DNA of 51,754 nt from an uncultured Eggerthellaceae bacterium (lineage in GTDB: Bacteria > Actinomycetota > Coriobacteriia > Coriobacteriales > Eggerthellaceae): contig CAKUNS010000010.1 of NCBI GenBank assembly GCA_934668515.1, positions 1 to 51,754 of the forward strand, in the 5' to 3' direction. The translations under genes were made by a program, and so were the position numbers. Below are positions 1-7,290 of this stretch, one piece after another; the stretch's first letter is position 1; each line of letters opens with the position of its first letter. The notes below the pieces were generated by a model that worked only from the letters and a program-made list of their open reading frames with translations, had not been told where the DNA came from and searched no databases.

Positions 1-75
1 GTCGCGGGGGCAGGATTTGAACCTACGGCCTCCGGGTTATGAGCCCGGCGAGCTACCAGACTGCTCCACCCCGCA
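1..75 (-). tRNA. tRNA-fMet (CAT), initiator
   Basis: The minus strand folds as a full cloverleaf with anticodon CAT in the loop CTCATAA. The anticodon stem ends in the three consecutive G:C pairs diagnostic of bacterial initiators, and the gene closely follows the known initiator sequence. The first acceptor pair reads as U1 opposite G72, a weak pair; initiators typically lack a Watson-Crick pair here. Discriminator A is base 2 and the first C of CCA is base 1, so the extreme 3' end is cut by the window edge. Confidence 0.95.
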
Positions 76-126
76 ATGTATGTAAGCGCTGTTCGAAACT
101 TGCTTGCCTCTCAAACAGCAGAAGAT

Positions 127-155
127 ATATTACTCGCCTCTTACACCCATAGCAA
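127..155 (-). promoter_or_regulatory. Promoter for tRNA-fMet
   Basis: On the minus strand a -35 TTGCTA (150-155) and a -10 TAATAT (127-132) are separated by exactly 17 bp, about 50 bp upstream of the tRNA. No other promoter-like pair is as good in the gap between the YolD-like gene and the tRNA. Confidence 0.55.
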
Positions 156-294
156 GCGTTTCTTGCATTGCCCACGCTACCTTCACAACCTTGACTGGCG
201 AACGAGGTGTGCGTGCAACCGGCTTCGCAAACGGGACCGGCTCGGAAGAGGCTCGCTGCGCATTCGCGCAGCAGCACCTACGCCCCTGCCACGT

Positions 295-537
295 CTATCC
301 CTCGTTCTCACCCTCCGCGACGACCTCGTCAAAGCCCTTCAGCGCCGCAAACGGCATGAACTGCCTGCCGCGATCGTCCCCCGGCATCGCACGATAAACC
401 CCTTCAGCGGCAACTCTCTTCGCGATATCGTCCAGCACCTGAGCCCGATACTCACGCTCGTCATCCGAAATTCCAGCCCACACGCCCACTGAGGGAATCT
501 GCGCCGCATGCCGCGCCTGATCAACACTCATTATCAT
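295..537 (-). CDS. YolD-like small protein coupled to Y-family polymerase
   Basis: This 80-residue protein has a C-terminal half with the pattern RQFMPFAALKGFDEVV. That resembles the QFxPFAALxGYD core I associate with YolD-like proteins, which are often encoded next to Y-family translesion polymerases. Its ATG overlaps the polymerase stop as ATGA (534-537), so the two are translationally coupled and should be expressed together under the LexA-type box at 1954. The molecular role of YolD proteins is not well defined; an accessory or regulatory role to the polymerase is inferred from context. There is no signal peptide or membrane segment. Confidence 0.75.
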   Translation of the reverse strand: MIMSVDQARHAAQIPSVGVWAGISDDEREYRAQVLDDIAKRVAAEGVYRAMPGDDRGRQFMPFAALKGFDEVVAEGENEG

Positions 538-1910
538 GCTCGATGCCCTCCTACCTGCATATTCCGCTCGCGCCCGTTCGCTTCGGGCAAAAGACTGGTT
601 CCTGAAAACACCGCGTTCTTCCCGAACCGCGACCGCACGGCAACCATCGCCTGGGCAACCGCTTCCTCCTTGCCTTCCTCCTGGGGGTCGTCGAACAAGG
701 ACAATTGCACGTCGTCCTTATCAACCAACCCGCCAAGCGCGATGTTCACTCGTCGAATCGCCATCCGTGGGTCAACATGCTTCAAATACAAATCCAACAG
801 CGCGTCTATGGTTTGCGCCACCGAATCTGTCGCGCGCGGGAATCGCATGCTGCCACCTGCGCCGAAAGCCGGCGCACGTCCGTGGTCCCATGCATGATGG
901 CTAACACCCGACGACGAGTAACCTACCCAAATTCCAACATTCGCCGCAACAAGCCCCTTCTCGGTAAGTTCCAAGCACGACGAAAGCGCCATCTCGCGAA
1001 TAAGCGTCTGCACCTCATCGTAGCTGTAGTCGCGCATAAGAACCTGACCATTCGTGATGGAATGGTCGCGCCGTCGGTAGTTCTTCGCCTGAGAAATGGT
1101 GCACGGCTCCTGCCCCCACGCATGGTCAAGCAGGAACAAGCCGTTCTTGCCGAACTCCTTTTGAATTGATTTCTTCGGCAGCGAGCACACGCCCGCAAGG
1201 TCGAACACGCCGTGCTTTGCCAGCCGTCGCGCAATGCCGGGCCCGATGCCCCAAATATCAGTGATGGGCCGATGAAACCAAATCTCGCGGCGCCACGACT
1301 CGTCGCCCAGCTGGCCAATACCGTCGGGCGCATGCTTGGCGCATACGTCAAGCGCCACCTTGGCCATCAGCAGGTTCGGACCGATGCCCGCCGTTGCCGT
1401 GATGCCCGTCTGATCGAAAACAGCCTGCATGAGCATCTTCGCAAATGTGCGCCCATCCACACCGTAAAGCTTCAAATAAGGCGTAGCGTCGATGAACGAT
1501 TCGTCAATCGAATAAACATGCATGTCATCAGGGGAAACAAACTGTCGATATACGTCAACGACATGCCCCGACACTTCCATGTAACGCTTCATGCGCGGCA
1601 TTGCGCAAACATAGTCAATGCCCTCGGGGACATCGCGCAAGCGACAACGGTTCCTTACGCCACGCGCCTTCAGCGCAGGTGTGATGGCAAGGCAAATAGT
1701 GTTGGCACTGCGTTCGGGATCGGCCACAACCAGGTTGGTAATGAATGGGTCCAACCCGCGATCAACGCATTCAACCGAGGCGTAGAACGACTTCAGATCA
1801 ATGCACAGGTACGTTTTGTCGGAAGGCTGATGCATCCGTGGCAAATCGCTGATTGACACAGCGTTGCAAACTGACGTTTCGCCTTCCGCTGTTTGAAAAC
1901 TGTCAGACAT
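534..1910 (-). CDS. Y-family DNA polymerase (UmuC/DinB-like, translesion)
   Basis: This 458-residue error-prone polymerase copies damaged templates. The palm starts with DLKSFYASVE (Asp38), and the second catalytic acid pair lies in YSIDESFID (Asp136-Glu137). A helix-hairpin-helix thumb region follows (IWGIGPGIARRLAKHG), then a little-finger domain. QLSLF at about 402-406 is a standard beta-clamp-binding motif, so the protein probably docks on the sliding clamp. I chose the ATG at 1910 because AAAGGAGG lies 5 nt upstream; an in-frame GTG at 1916 would overlap that ribosome binding site. The next gene overlaps by 4 nt. A LexA-type palindrome upstream implies DNA-damage induction. UmuC versus DinB subclass is not decided here. 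Confidence 0.93.
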   Translation of the reverse strand: MSDSFQTAEGETSVCNAVSISDLPRMHQPSDKTYLCIDLKSFYASVECVDRGLDPFITNLVVADPERSANTICLAITPALKARGVRNRCRLRDVPEGIDYVCAMPRMKRYMEVSGHVVDVYRQFVSPDDMHVYSIDESFIDATPYLKLYGVDGRTFAKMLMQAVFDQTGITATAGIGPNLLMAKVALDVCAKHAPDGIGQLGDESWRREIWFHRPITDIWGIGPGIARRLAKHGVFDLAGVCSLPKKSIQKEFGKNGLFLLDHAWGQEPCTISQAKNYRRRDHSITNGQVLMRDYSYDEVQTLIREMALSSCLELTEKGLVAANVGIWVGYSSSGVSHHAWDHGRAPAFGAGGSMRFPRATDSVAQTIDALLDLYLKHVDPRMAIRRVNIALGGLVDKDDVQLSLFDDPQEEGKEEAVAQAMVAVRSRFGKNAVFSGTSLLPEANGRERNMQVGGHRA

Positions 1911-1953
1911 TCGCACCTCCTTTAATCTTCACAGTCTGTTCGCTACCAGAATT

Positions 1954-1967
1954 CGAACCGATGTTCG
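1954..1967. promoter_or_regulatory. LexA (SOS) box, Gram-positive type
   Basis: CGAACCGATGTTCG is a perfect match to the CGAAC-N4-GTTCG palindrome bound by LexA in Gram-positive bacteria. It sits in the 69-bp gap between the polymerase start (1910, minus) and the small gene at 1980 (plus), placed to repress both. It is the only such box I found in the window outside coding sequence. Confidence 0.8.
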
Positions 1968-1979
1968 ATAATATCAGAC

Positions 1980-2297
1980 ATGCCAGCAGATTGGGTGACA
2001 GATTCCAACGGAACGCGAAGACGGGCGCACAAGCGTTACGTCGACGTTTTCATGCGTATAACCGACGAAGGGCGCTTCGACCCGATGATAATCATGTGGC
2101 CCGACGGGCGAACGTTCGAAATAGCCGAGATCATCGAACGCGGAAACTTCGGTCCTTCCTACCGGGGCGTCTCAACCGCGCGCTACCGCGTGCGCATCGG
2201 CTCGCGCGAGACGAACCTGTTCCTGGAGCGTCGCACTTACGATGCTAGTTTGGGAAAGCCGCCGGTCGAGCGATTCTGGGTGGAAGCGTTCGGCTGA
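1980..2297 (+). CDS. Conserved hypothetical protein linked to Y-family polymerase
   Basis: This 105-residue soluble protein is divergent from the translesion polymerase and shares its LexA-type control region. The core pattern (KRYVDVFMRITDEGR, then MWPDGRTFEI, then YRVRIGSRETNLFLE) looks like a small all-beta domain. I recall similar small proteins beside polymerase/YolD pairs in Firmicutes and actinobacteria, with a motif of the type RYTVRIGGRETYLF near the end. Function is unknown; a damage-response accessory role is inferred from position only. There is no convincing ribosome binding site before the ATG, so the first few residues are uncertain. Confidence 0.7.
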   Translation: MPADWVTDSNGTRRRAHKRYVDVFMRITDEGRFDPMIIMWPDGRTFEIAEIIERGNFGPSYRGVSTARYRVRIGSRETNLFLERRTYDASLGKPPVERFWVEAFG

Positions 2298-2448
2298 TGG
2301 GAGGCCGCCCACCCCGCAGCCGAGCGCCAGGCACGCGAGCGGCCAGCGTTGCCCATTCGCCAACCGCCCTCCAACAACGCGACACGCGCCCGAAACCAAA
2401 AAGCGTTAAAGTGAAGCTTGATTCAAACCAAAGAATGGAAGGAACGAC

Positions 2449-3285
2449 ATGGCGGTCATCGATGCGCACGCACATATCTACCCCGAGGCAATCGCCCCGC
2501 GAGCGGTGGAGGCAGTCGGCGCGTTTTACGGAGTCCAACAGGCAATGGCGGGTCAAGGCACGGCCGAAGACCTAATCGCCGCCACAAAGCGCTCGCCCAT
2601 CACGAACTTCATCGTTCATTCGGTGGCAACCACCGCGCACTCCGTCCCCACCATCAACTCGTTCCTTGCCGAAAAGCAGGCAGAGCACCCCGAGTTCATC
2701 GCCTTCGGTACCATGCATCCCGATTTCAAAGATATGGAAACAGAAGTCGAACGCGCCCTTGAACTGGGGCTTCATGGTTTCAAGCTGCATCCCGACACGC
2801 AGCTCGTGAACATGGACGACCCACGGCTGATGAACTTCTACGAAATCATCGCAGGTCGCGTGCCCGTGGTCATCCACACCGGCGACTACCGCTACGACTA
2901 CTCCAGCCCCAAGCGCCTGAAGCGCATCCTGCGTGCCTTCCCCGACCTGGTGGTAGACGCCACGCATTTCAGCGGCTGGTCCATCTTCGACCGCGGCTAC
3001 GACATCATGCACGATGACGATGCCCGCGATCTTGCTTTCGAGGATCGCCTGTTCGTGGACACCTCCAGCGCCGTCGCCTTCACCGGCACGCGCCACCTGG
3101 CCGAACTCGTCCATTTGTGGGGATGTGACCGCGTCATGTTCGGCAGCGACTTCCCCATGTGGGACCCGGCCGTCGAATTCGACCAGCAAATCACGCAGCA
3201 GGCTCCCGGCGTTTTCAGTGACGACGACCTGGAAAAGATTCTTTGGAAGAACGCCGAGCGCTTCTGCGGCGTTCAGGTCGGTTAG
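2449..3285 (+). CDS. Amidohydrolase family metal-dependent hydrolase
   Basis: This 278-residue TIM-barrel hydrolase of the COG2159-like type opens with the metal-binding IDAHAHIYP (HxH at residues 7 and 9). Further likely metal or catalytic positions are His in GFKLHP and VVIHTGD, His in DATHFSG, and Asp in MFGSDFP near residue 230. Family members hydrolyse or decarboxylate cyclic and carboxylate substrates; the substrate cannot be read from sequence. GGAAGG lies 7 nt before the ATG. It is a single gene on the plus strand, convergent with the CNNM/CBS gene after only 19 bp. No signal peptide is present, so it should be cytoplasmic. Confidence 0.85.
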   Translation: MAVIDAHAHIYPEAIAPRAVEAVGAFYGVQQAMAGQGTAEDLIAATKRSPITNFIVHSVATTAHSVPTINSFLAEKQAEHPEFIAFGTMHPDFKDMETEVERALELGLHGFKLHPDTQLVNMDDPRLMNFYEIIAGRVPVVIHTGDYRYDYSSPKRLKRILRAFPDLVVDATHFSGWSIFDRGYDIMHDDDARDLAFEDRLFVDTSSAVAFTGTRHLAELVHLWGCDRVMFGSDFPMWDPAVEFDQQITQQAPGVFSDDDLEKILWKNAERFCGVQVG

Positions 3286-3304
3286 CCGAAGGCGCCGCGC
3301 TTTC

Positions 3305-4645
3305 TTAAAGCAGCGGGTCCTGGGCGGGAATCGCGCGCACCTCGATCTTGTCGATGCGGTGGTTGTCCATATCCACAACCGTGAACTGGGCCGATGCGCC
3401 GCCCTCGACAGGCTCGCCATCGCGCATCTCGGCCACGCTGACCTTGTCGCCCTCGGTAGGAATGCGATCGAACAGCGACAGCAGCAAACCACCCGCCGTC
3501 TCGCATTCGTCAGCCTCTTCGGGCGTGAACCCGATAAGCTCGGTGACCTCGTCGATAGGCATCGAACCGTCAATAAGCTTGCGACCGTCGGAAAGCTCGA
3601 CCACGCGGCCCTCGTCGCCATGCGAGTACTCGTCGTCCATGCGGCCGACGATCTGCTCCATGATGTCGCTCATGGTGACGATGCCGCTGGTGCCGCCGTG
3701 CTCGTCAACAACCACGGCGATCTTCGTGTGCTGACGCTGCAGCGCCTGCAACAGCTTGGCAACGGGAATTCCCTCGGGCACGGCAAGGATGCTGCGAATG
3801 CGCAGGTCCTTCATATCCTCGCCCTTCGGCGCGGTGTACAGGTCCTTCACGTGCACAAAGCCGATGATGCGGTCCTTGCTTCCCTGGCAAACGGGGTAGC
3901 GCGTGAACTTGTAGTTGCGCACGGTTTGAAGGTTCTCTTCCAGCGAGTCTTCCATATCAACGCAGATCAGGTCGGTGCGCGGGGTCATGATCGCCTCGGC
4001 GTCCTTGTCGCCGATGTCGAAGATGTTGTCCACGATCTCGTTAGCCTCGGGGTCGATCAGACCGCTTTCAGTAGACTCGTCAATGAGCAGCTTGATTTCC
4101 TCATCGGTATAAACCTCGTGCTCGTTCTCGGGGTCGTGGCCGGCCAAGCGCACAACGGCGTTGGTCAGGTGGTTGAACAGCCACATAATGGGGAACGTGA
4201 TGCGATAGAACACGTGCAAAACGGGCGCCGTGTGCAGTGCGTACGATTCGGTCGAGTAAATGGCGAACGACTTGGGGATAAGCTCACCCACCACCACATG
4301 CAGCGTGGTCATGATGATGTAGCCGATGGCAACGGCGATGGCCGAGATGGCCGTTTCGGGAATGCCAATGGGGGCCAACAACGGGCGGATGATATTGGAG
4401 AACGCGGGCTCGCCCAACCAACCCAAGGCAAGCGAAGCCAGGGTGATGCCCAACTGGCAAGCCGAAAGGTAATCGTTCACGTTGTCGGTGATGATCTTTG
4501 CCGCTTTCGCGCCCTTGCGGCCTTCCTGCAGGGCCATCTCAACCTGCGAAGGGCGCACACGCACCATTGCGAATTCGGCGATGACGAAAAAGGCGTTCAT
4601 CAAAAGGAACGCCGCTACAAGAACCAAACTTACCCCAATGGGCAT
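3305..4645 (-). CDS. CNNM/HlyC-CorC family transporter with CBS pair
   Basis: This 446-residue membrane protein of the hemolysin-C/CorC (UPF0053) family is involved in divalent cation (Mg2+/Co2+) efflux or homeostasis. Order: an N-terminal CNNM/DUF21 domain with about four membrane segments (residues 1-190), then a tandem CBS pair (about 205-325; MTPRTDLICVDME starts the first, VVDEHGGTSGIVTMSDI ends the second), then a C-terminal CorC_HlyC domain. The start is the ATG at 4645 with GGAGG 5 nt upstream; an in-frame extension to 4723 lacks a ribosome binding site and would overlap the upstream gene. It lies 49 bp downstream of the ACT-domain gene. Confidence 0.9.
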   Translation of the reverse strand: MPIGVSLVLVAAFLLMNAFFVIAEFAMVRVRPSQVEMALQEGRKGAKAAKIITDNVNDYLSACQLGITLASLALGWLGEPAFSNIIRPLLAPIGIPETAISAIAVAIGYIIMTTLHVVVGELIPKSFAIYSTESYALHTAPVLHVFYRITFPIMWLFNHLTNAVVRLAGHDPENEHEVYTDEEIKLLIDESTESGLIDPEANEIVDNIFDIGDKDAEAIMTPRTDLICVDMEDSLEENLQTVRNYKFTRYPVCQGSKDRIIGFVHVKDLYTAPKGEDMKDLRIRSILAVPEGIPVAKLLQALQRQHTKIAVVVDEHGGTSGIVTMSDIMEQIVGRMDDEYSHGDEGRVVELSDGRKLIDGSMPIDEVTELIGFTPEEADECETAGGLLLSLFDRIPTEGDKVSVAEMRDGEPVEGGASAQFTVVDMDNHRIDKIEVRAIPAQDPLL

Positions 4646-4694
4646 GTATACCTCCATGAAAACGCGGACAGCGATTGCTGCCCGCGAAGCAATA

Positions 4695-4964
4695 CTACAC
4701 CTCGTACATGTAGCTAAAGACATCTTGTCGCTGAAGCGTCATCTGGACACCCAGCTTCTCGGCCTGCGCGGCAAGCTTGGCCTGGACGTCGTCGAAGCCT
4801 GCGACCTCGTCGTTCAGCGTGGTGAGCATGGTCATCGAGAACATGTCACCCAGAATGGTCTGGCTGATGTCGTCGATGTTGGCACCGCACTCGGTAAGGG
4901 TGACGGCAACTCCAGCGACGATGCCCGGACGATCCTTGCCCAAAACGGAAAGAACGCACTTCAT
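4695..4964 (-). CDS. ACT domain protein, UPF0237 family
   Basis: This 89-residue protein consists of a single ACT fold. The opening KCVLSVLGKDRPGIVAGVA and the segment NIDDISQTILGDMFSMTML are typical of the small stand-alone UPF0237 family, whose usual length is about 90. ACT domains bind amino acids or other small ligands; no specific ligand is known to me for this family. AGGAG stands 7 nt before the ATG at 4964, which fixes the start. It may share a transcript with the CNNM gene that follows. Confidence 0.88.
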   Translation of the reverse strand: MKCVLSVLGKDRPGIVAGVAVTLTECGANIDDISQTILGDMFSMTMLTTLNDEVAGFDDVQAKLAAQAEKLGVQMTLQRQDVFSYMYEV

Positions 4965-5042
4965 AAGAGCCTCCTGGATTCGAATCCTGTTTTGCAAAAG
5001 TCTAGCATGCGAGTCACCGTTGACGGACCGCCATGCAAAGGC

Positions 5043-5636
5043 TTAACGGAAAATCAAGCTCATAGCCTCGGAACGCGTGGCCTGGTTGGAAAGGAAGCAC
5101 CCGCGCGCCGCGCTGGTGGTGGTTTTCGAGCCGGGCTTCTTAACACCGCGCATGGTCATGCACATGTGCTCGGCTTCGAGCACCACCATCACGCCTTCGG
5201 GGTTAAGCTCCTTGATCAGCGTGTCGGCGATCTGCGAGGTAAGGCGCTCCTGAATCTGCGGGCGCTTCGCATAAAGATCGACCAGGCGAGCAAGCTTCGA
5301 CAAACCGCAGACCTTCCCTTCTTTGCCGGGGATGTAAGCGATGTGGGCCTGACCGAAGAACGGTGCTAGGTGATGCTCGCACATCGAGTAGAACGAGATC
5401 TCGCGCACCAGAACCATTTCCTGATGATGCTCGTCAAACAGCTTCTCGAACAGATCGTGCGGGTCTTGGTTCATGCCCGCAAAGACCTCTTCGTACATGC
5501 GAGCCACACGAGCAGGCGTTTCGATCAAACCCTCGCGGTCGGGATCTTCGCCCACGCCCTCCAAGATCATGCGCACGCCGGCTTCGATCTTCGCCATGTC
5601 CATGGCGGCGGCGTTGTTCGGTTGTTCGTTTTGCAT
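5043..5636 (-). CDS. folE: GTP cyclohydrolase I
   Basis: This 197-residue enzyme converts GTP to 7,8-dihydroneopterin triphosphate, the first step of folate/pterin synthesis. Zinc ligands are visible: Cys86 and His89 in the CEHHLAPFFG motif, and Cys159 in EHMCMTMRGV. The segment GREKVCGLSKLAR-type (here GKEGKVCGLSKLARLVD) is the family signature. The start is the ATG at 5636 with AGGAG 6 nt upstream; upstream in-frame ATGs lack a good site. It follows xth by 34 bp on the same strand. No other folate genes lie nearby. Confidence 0.95.
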   Translation of the reverse strand: MQNEQPNNAAAMDMAKIEAGVRMILEGVGEDPDREGLIETPARVARMYEEVFAGMNQDPHDLFEKLFDEHHQEMVLVREISFYSMCEHHLAPFFGQAHIAYIPGKEGKVCGLSKLARLVDLYAKRPQIQERLTSQIADTLIKELNPEGVMVVLEAEHMCMTMRGVKKPGSKTTTSAARGCFLSNQATRSEAMSLIFR

Positions 5637-5670
5637 AGGTGACTCCTGTTGCATTGCTGTTGGGTTCCCG

Positions 5671-6615
5671 CTAGTTTTCTGCAAGTTCAAGCATAACGGG
5701 ACAATGGTCTGATCCGTAGACTTCGCTCAAAATGCTTGCGGTCTGCACGTTTTCACGAAGGGAATCGCTAACCAAGAAGTAGTCGATGCGCCATCCCGCG
5801 TTGTTCTCGCGCGCGTGGAAACGATAGCTCCACCACGAGTACGCACCTTCAACGTCGGGATGCAAATAGCGGAAGGTGTCGGTAAAGCCCGCATCCAAGA
5901 ACTCGCCGAACTTCCCGCGCTCCTCATCAGAAAATCCCGCGTTGCCGCGGTTCGGACCTGGGTTCTTCAGGTCGATCTCGTTATGCGCAACGTTCAGGTC
6001 GCCACAGACCACCACAGGTTTCGCATCAGCGGTTTCGCCTGCTTCAGTGCGAGGCAGCCACGACGCTGGGATGTGCCCCGCACCCAGCATGATCTTGCCG
6101 GGGTCGATATCCGCGCCGTTCTTGCCCTCGCCTGCGCCAGCATTGGGCAACAGTACGACAGCGCCTTCGTCATCAACGCGCTCGACAGGCACGCCAACAG
6201 GCAAAACGCCCTCTTCCAAACCTTTGCAGAAGTCGCGGAACGCGTCATCCCACTCCATGCGGTGGTCGATGCGCGCCAAACCGTTCTGGGCGTTCGGCGT
6301 GTACACGCACACGAACCAGCACTCGGGGAACTCCAGCGCCACAATGCGACCTTCATCGTCGAGGTTCGCAAACCCCAGGCCATGAAGCACTTGCAGCGGC
6401 TTCCTTTTGCTGAAAACTGCCGTTCCCGAATAGCCCTTGCGCTCGGCATAGCTCCAAAACTCCAGGTAATCAGGCAGGTCGGGCGCAGCCTGGTTCGCCT
6501 GCAATTTCGTCTCTTGAAGGGCAAGCACGTCGGGGTTGATCTGGGCGACGATGTCCTCGAAGCCCTTCTTCATCACCGCGCGCAAGCCGTTGACGTTCCA
6601 TGAAACGTATCGCAT
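5671..6615 (-). CDS. xth: Exodeoxyribonuclease III (AP endonuclease) with insertion
   Basis: This 314-residue member of the exonuclease III/AP endonuclease family incises DNA at abasic sites in base excision repair. Active-site motifs are in order: SWNVNGLRA (Asn7), LQETK (Glu35), CVYTPNA (Tyr105), GDLNVAHNEIDL (Asp206, Asn208) and GSDHCPVML (Asp303, His304). Typical members are about 250-270 residues. The excess is an acidic, Gly-rich insertion at about 135-197, between the helix after YTPNA and the GDLN strand. AAAGGAG lies 5 nt before the ATG at 6615. folE follows on the same strand. Confidence 0.93.
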   Translation of the reverse strand: MRYVSWNVNGLRAVMKKGFEDIVAQINPDVLALQETKLQANQAAPDLPDYLEFWSYAERKGYSGTAVFSKRKPLQVLHGLGFANLDDEGRIVALEFPECWFVCVYTPNAQNGLARIDHRMEWDDAFRDFCKGLEEGVLPVGVPVERVDDEGAVVLLPNAGAGEGKNGADIDPGKIMLGAGHIPASWLPRTEAGETADAKPVVVCGDLNVAHNEIDLKNPGPNRGNAGFSDEERGKFGEFLDAGFTDTFRYLHPDVEGAYSWWSYRFHARENNAGWRIDYFLVSDSLRENVQTASILSEVYGSDHCPVMLELAEN

Positions 6616-6643
6616 TCGAACTCCTTTTGTTAGACGCAGGCAA

Positions 6644-6662
6644 CCGCCGCGCAAGGCGGCGG
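6644..6662. other. GC-rich hairpin upstream of xth
   Basis: CCGCCGC-gcaag-GCGGCGG is a perfect 7-bp stem with a 5-base loop, 29 bp before the xth start. No T-run follows on either strand, so a simple terminator is unlikely; it may shape the 5' leader of the xth mRNA. Confidence 0.45.
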
Positions 6663-6730
6663 CTAAGAACCAGCGGAGGCGGGCACATGGAATCACTTGC
6701 TTCCGCCAAGCAATCGCATTTTTGCGAACA

Positions 6731-6812
6731 CCCACTTGCGCTGCTTAAGCCCCGTCGCCGGGCAAGCGCTGACCCAACTTGCGCGATTTAAGCCCATCGT
6801 GGAATAAGCGCT
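6731..6812. repeat. Imperfect tandem duplication, 2 x 40 bp
   Basis: Two 40-bp units (6731-6770 and 6773-6812, period 42) match at roughly 29 of 40 positions. Both start CCCA(A)CTTGCGC, share TTAAGCCC in the middle and end AAGCGCT. The second unit runs into the stop codon of rlmH, so the repeat forms the 3' untranslated region of that operon. Confidence 0.6.
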
Positions 6813-7290
6813 ACTTATGATAAGGCTCGTTGTGGGCGATTTTTTGAGTGCGGTACAACTGCTCCAGAAGAACCACGCGAGCGAGATTATGCGGAAGCGT
6901 GATAGGCCCGAACGACAGTTTCTCGTTCGCGCGGGCGCGCACGGCATCGCTCACGCCGTCGGATCCCCCGATCACGAACGCGAAATCGCTCTCACCCTGC
7001 AACATCAGCTGACCAAGATGCTTCGAAAGCTGCTCGCTGGAGCGCTCGACGCCGTCGATGGCCATCAGCACCACATGCGTTCCCGACGACAGCTTGTCCA
7101 ACTCGGTGCAAATCGCATCGCCCTCTTTGTTGCGCGCGGCATCCACACCGCCGGCACGCGCCGGGTCGACATCGGCGATCTCTCGGACCTCGGTTTTCGC
7201 ATAGGGTTGCAGGCGCTTCAGATACTCCTTGCACGCATCAACCCAAAAACGTTCTTTCAGTTTTCCAACAGCGACTATCGTGAAACGCAT
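6811..7290 (-). CDS. rlmH: 23S rRNA (pseudouridine-1915-N3)-methyltransferase
   Basis: This 159-residue SPOUT-class methyltransferase modifies 23S rRNA helix 69. Its length equals the family norm. The N-terminus MRFTIVAVGKLKERFW, the SAM-binding knot segment FVIGGSDGVSD and the C-terminal ending LLEQLYRTQKIAHNEPYHK are characteristic. Its ATG shares one base with the stop of the preceding LCP gene (TAATG at 7288-7292), so translation is coupled. Confidence 0.97.
   Translation of the reverse strand: MRFTIVAVGKLKERFWVDACKEYLKRLQPYAKTEVREIADVDPARAGGVDAARNKEGDAICTELDKLSSGTHVVLMAIDGVERSSEQLSKHLGQLMLQGESDFAFVIGGSDGVSDAVRARANEKLSFGPITLPHNLARVVLLEQLYRTQKIAHNEPYHK

Noticed and set aside
2108..2118. 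CGAACGTTCG, a possible second LexA box
   Set aside because: It lacks the 4-bp spacer of the LexA palindrome and lies inside a coding sequence.
3014..4717. A 567-codon plus-strand frame opposite the CNNM/CBS gene
   Set aside because: It overlaps the amidohydrolase and CNNM genes, which have strong motifs and ribosome binding sites; the frame is a high-GC artefact.
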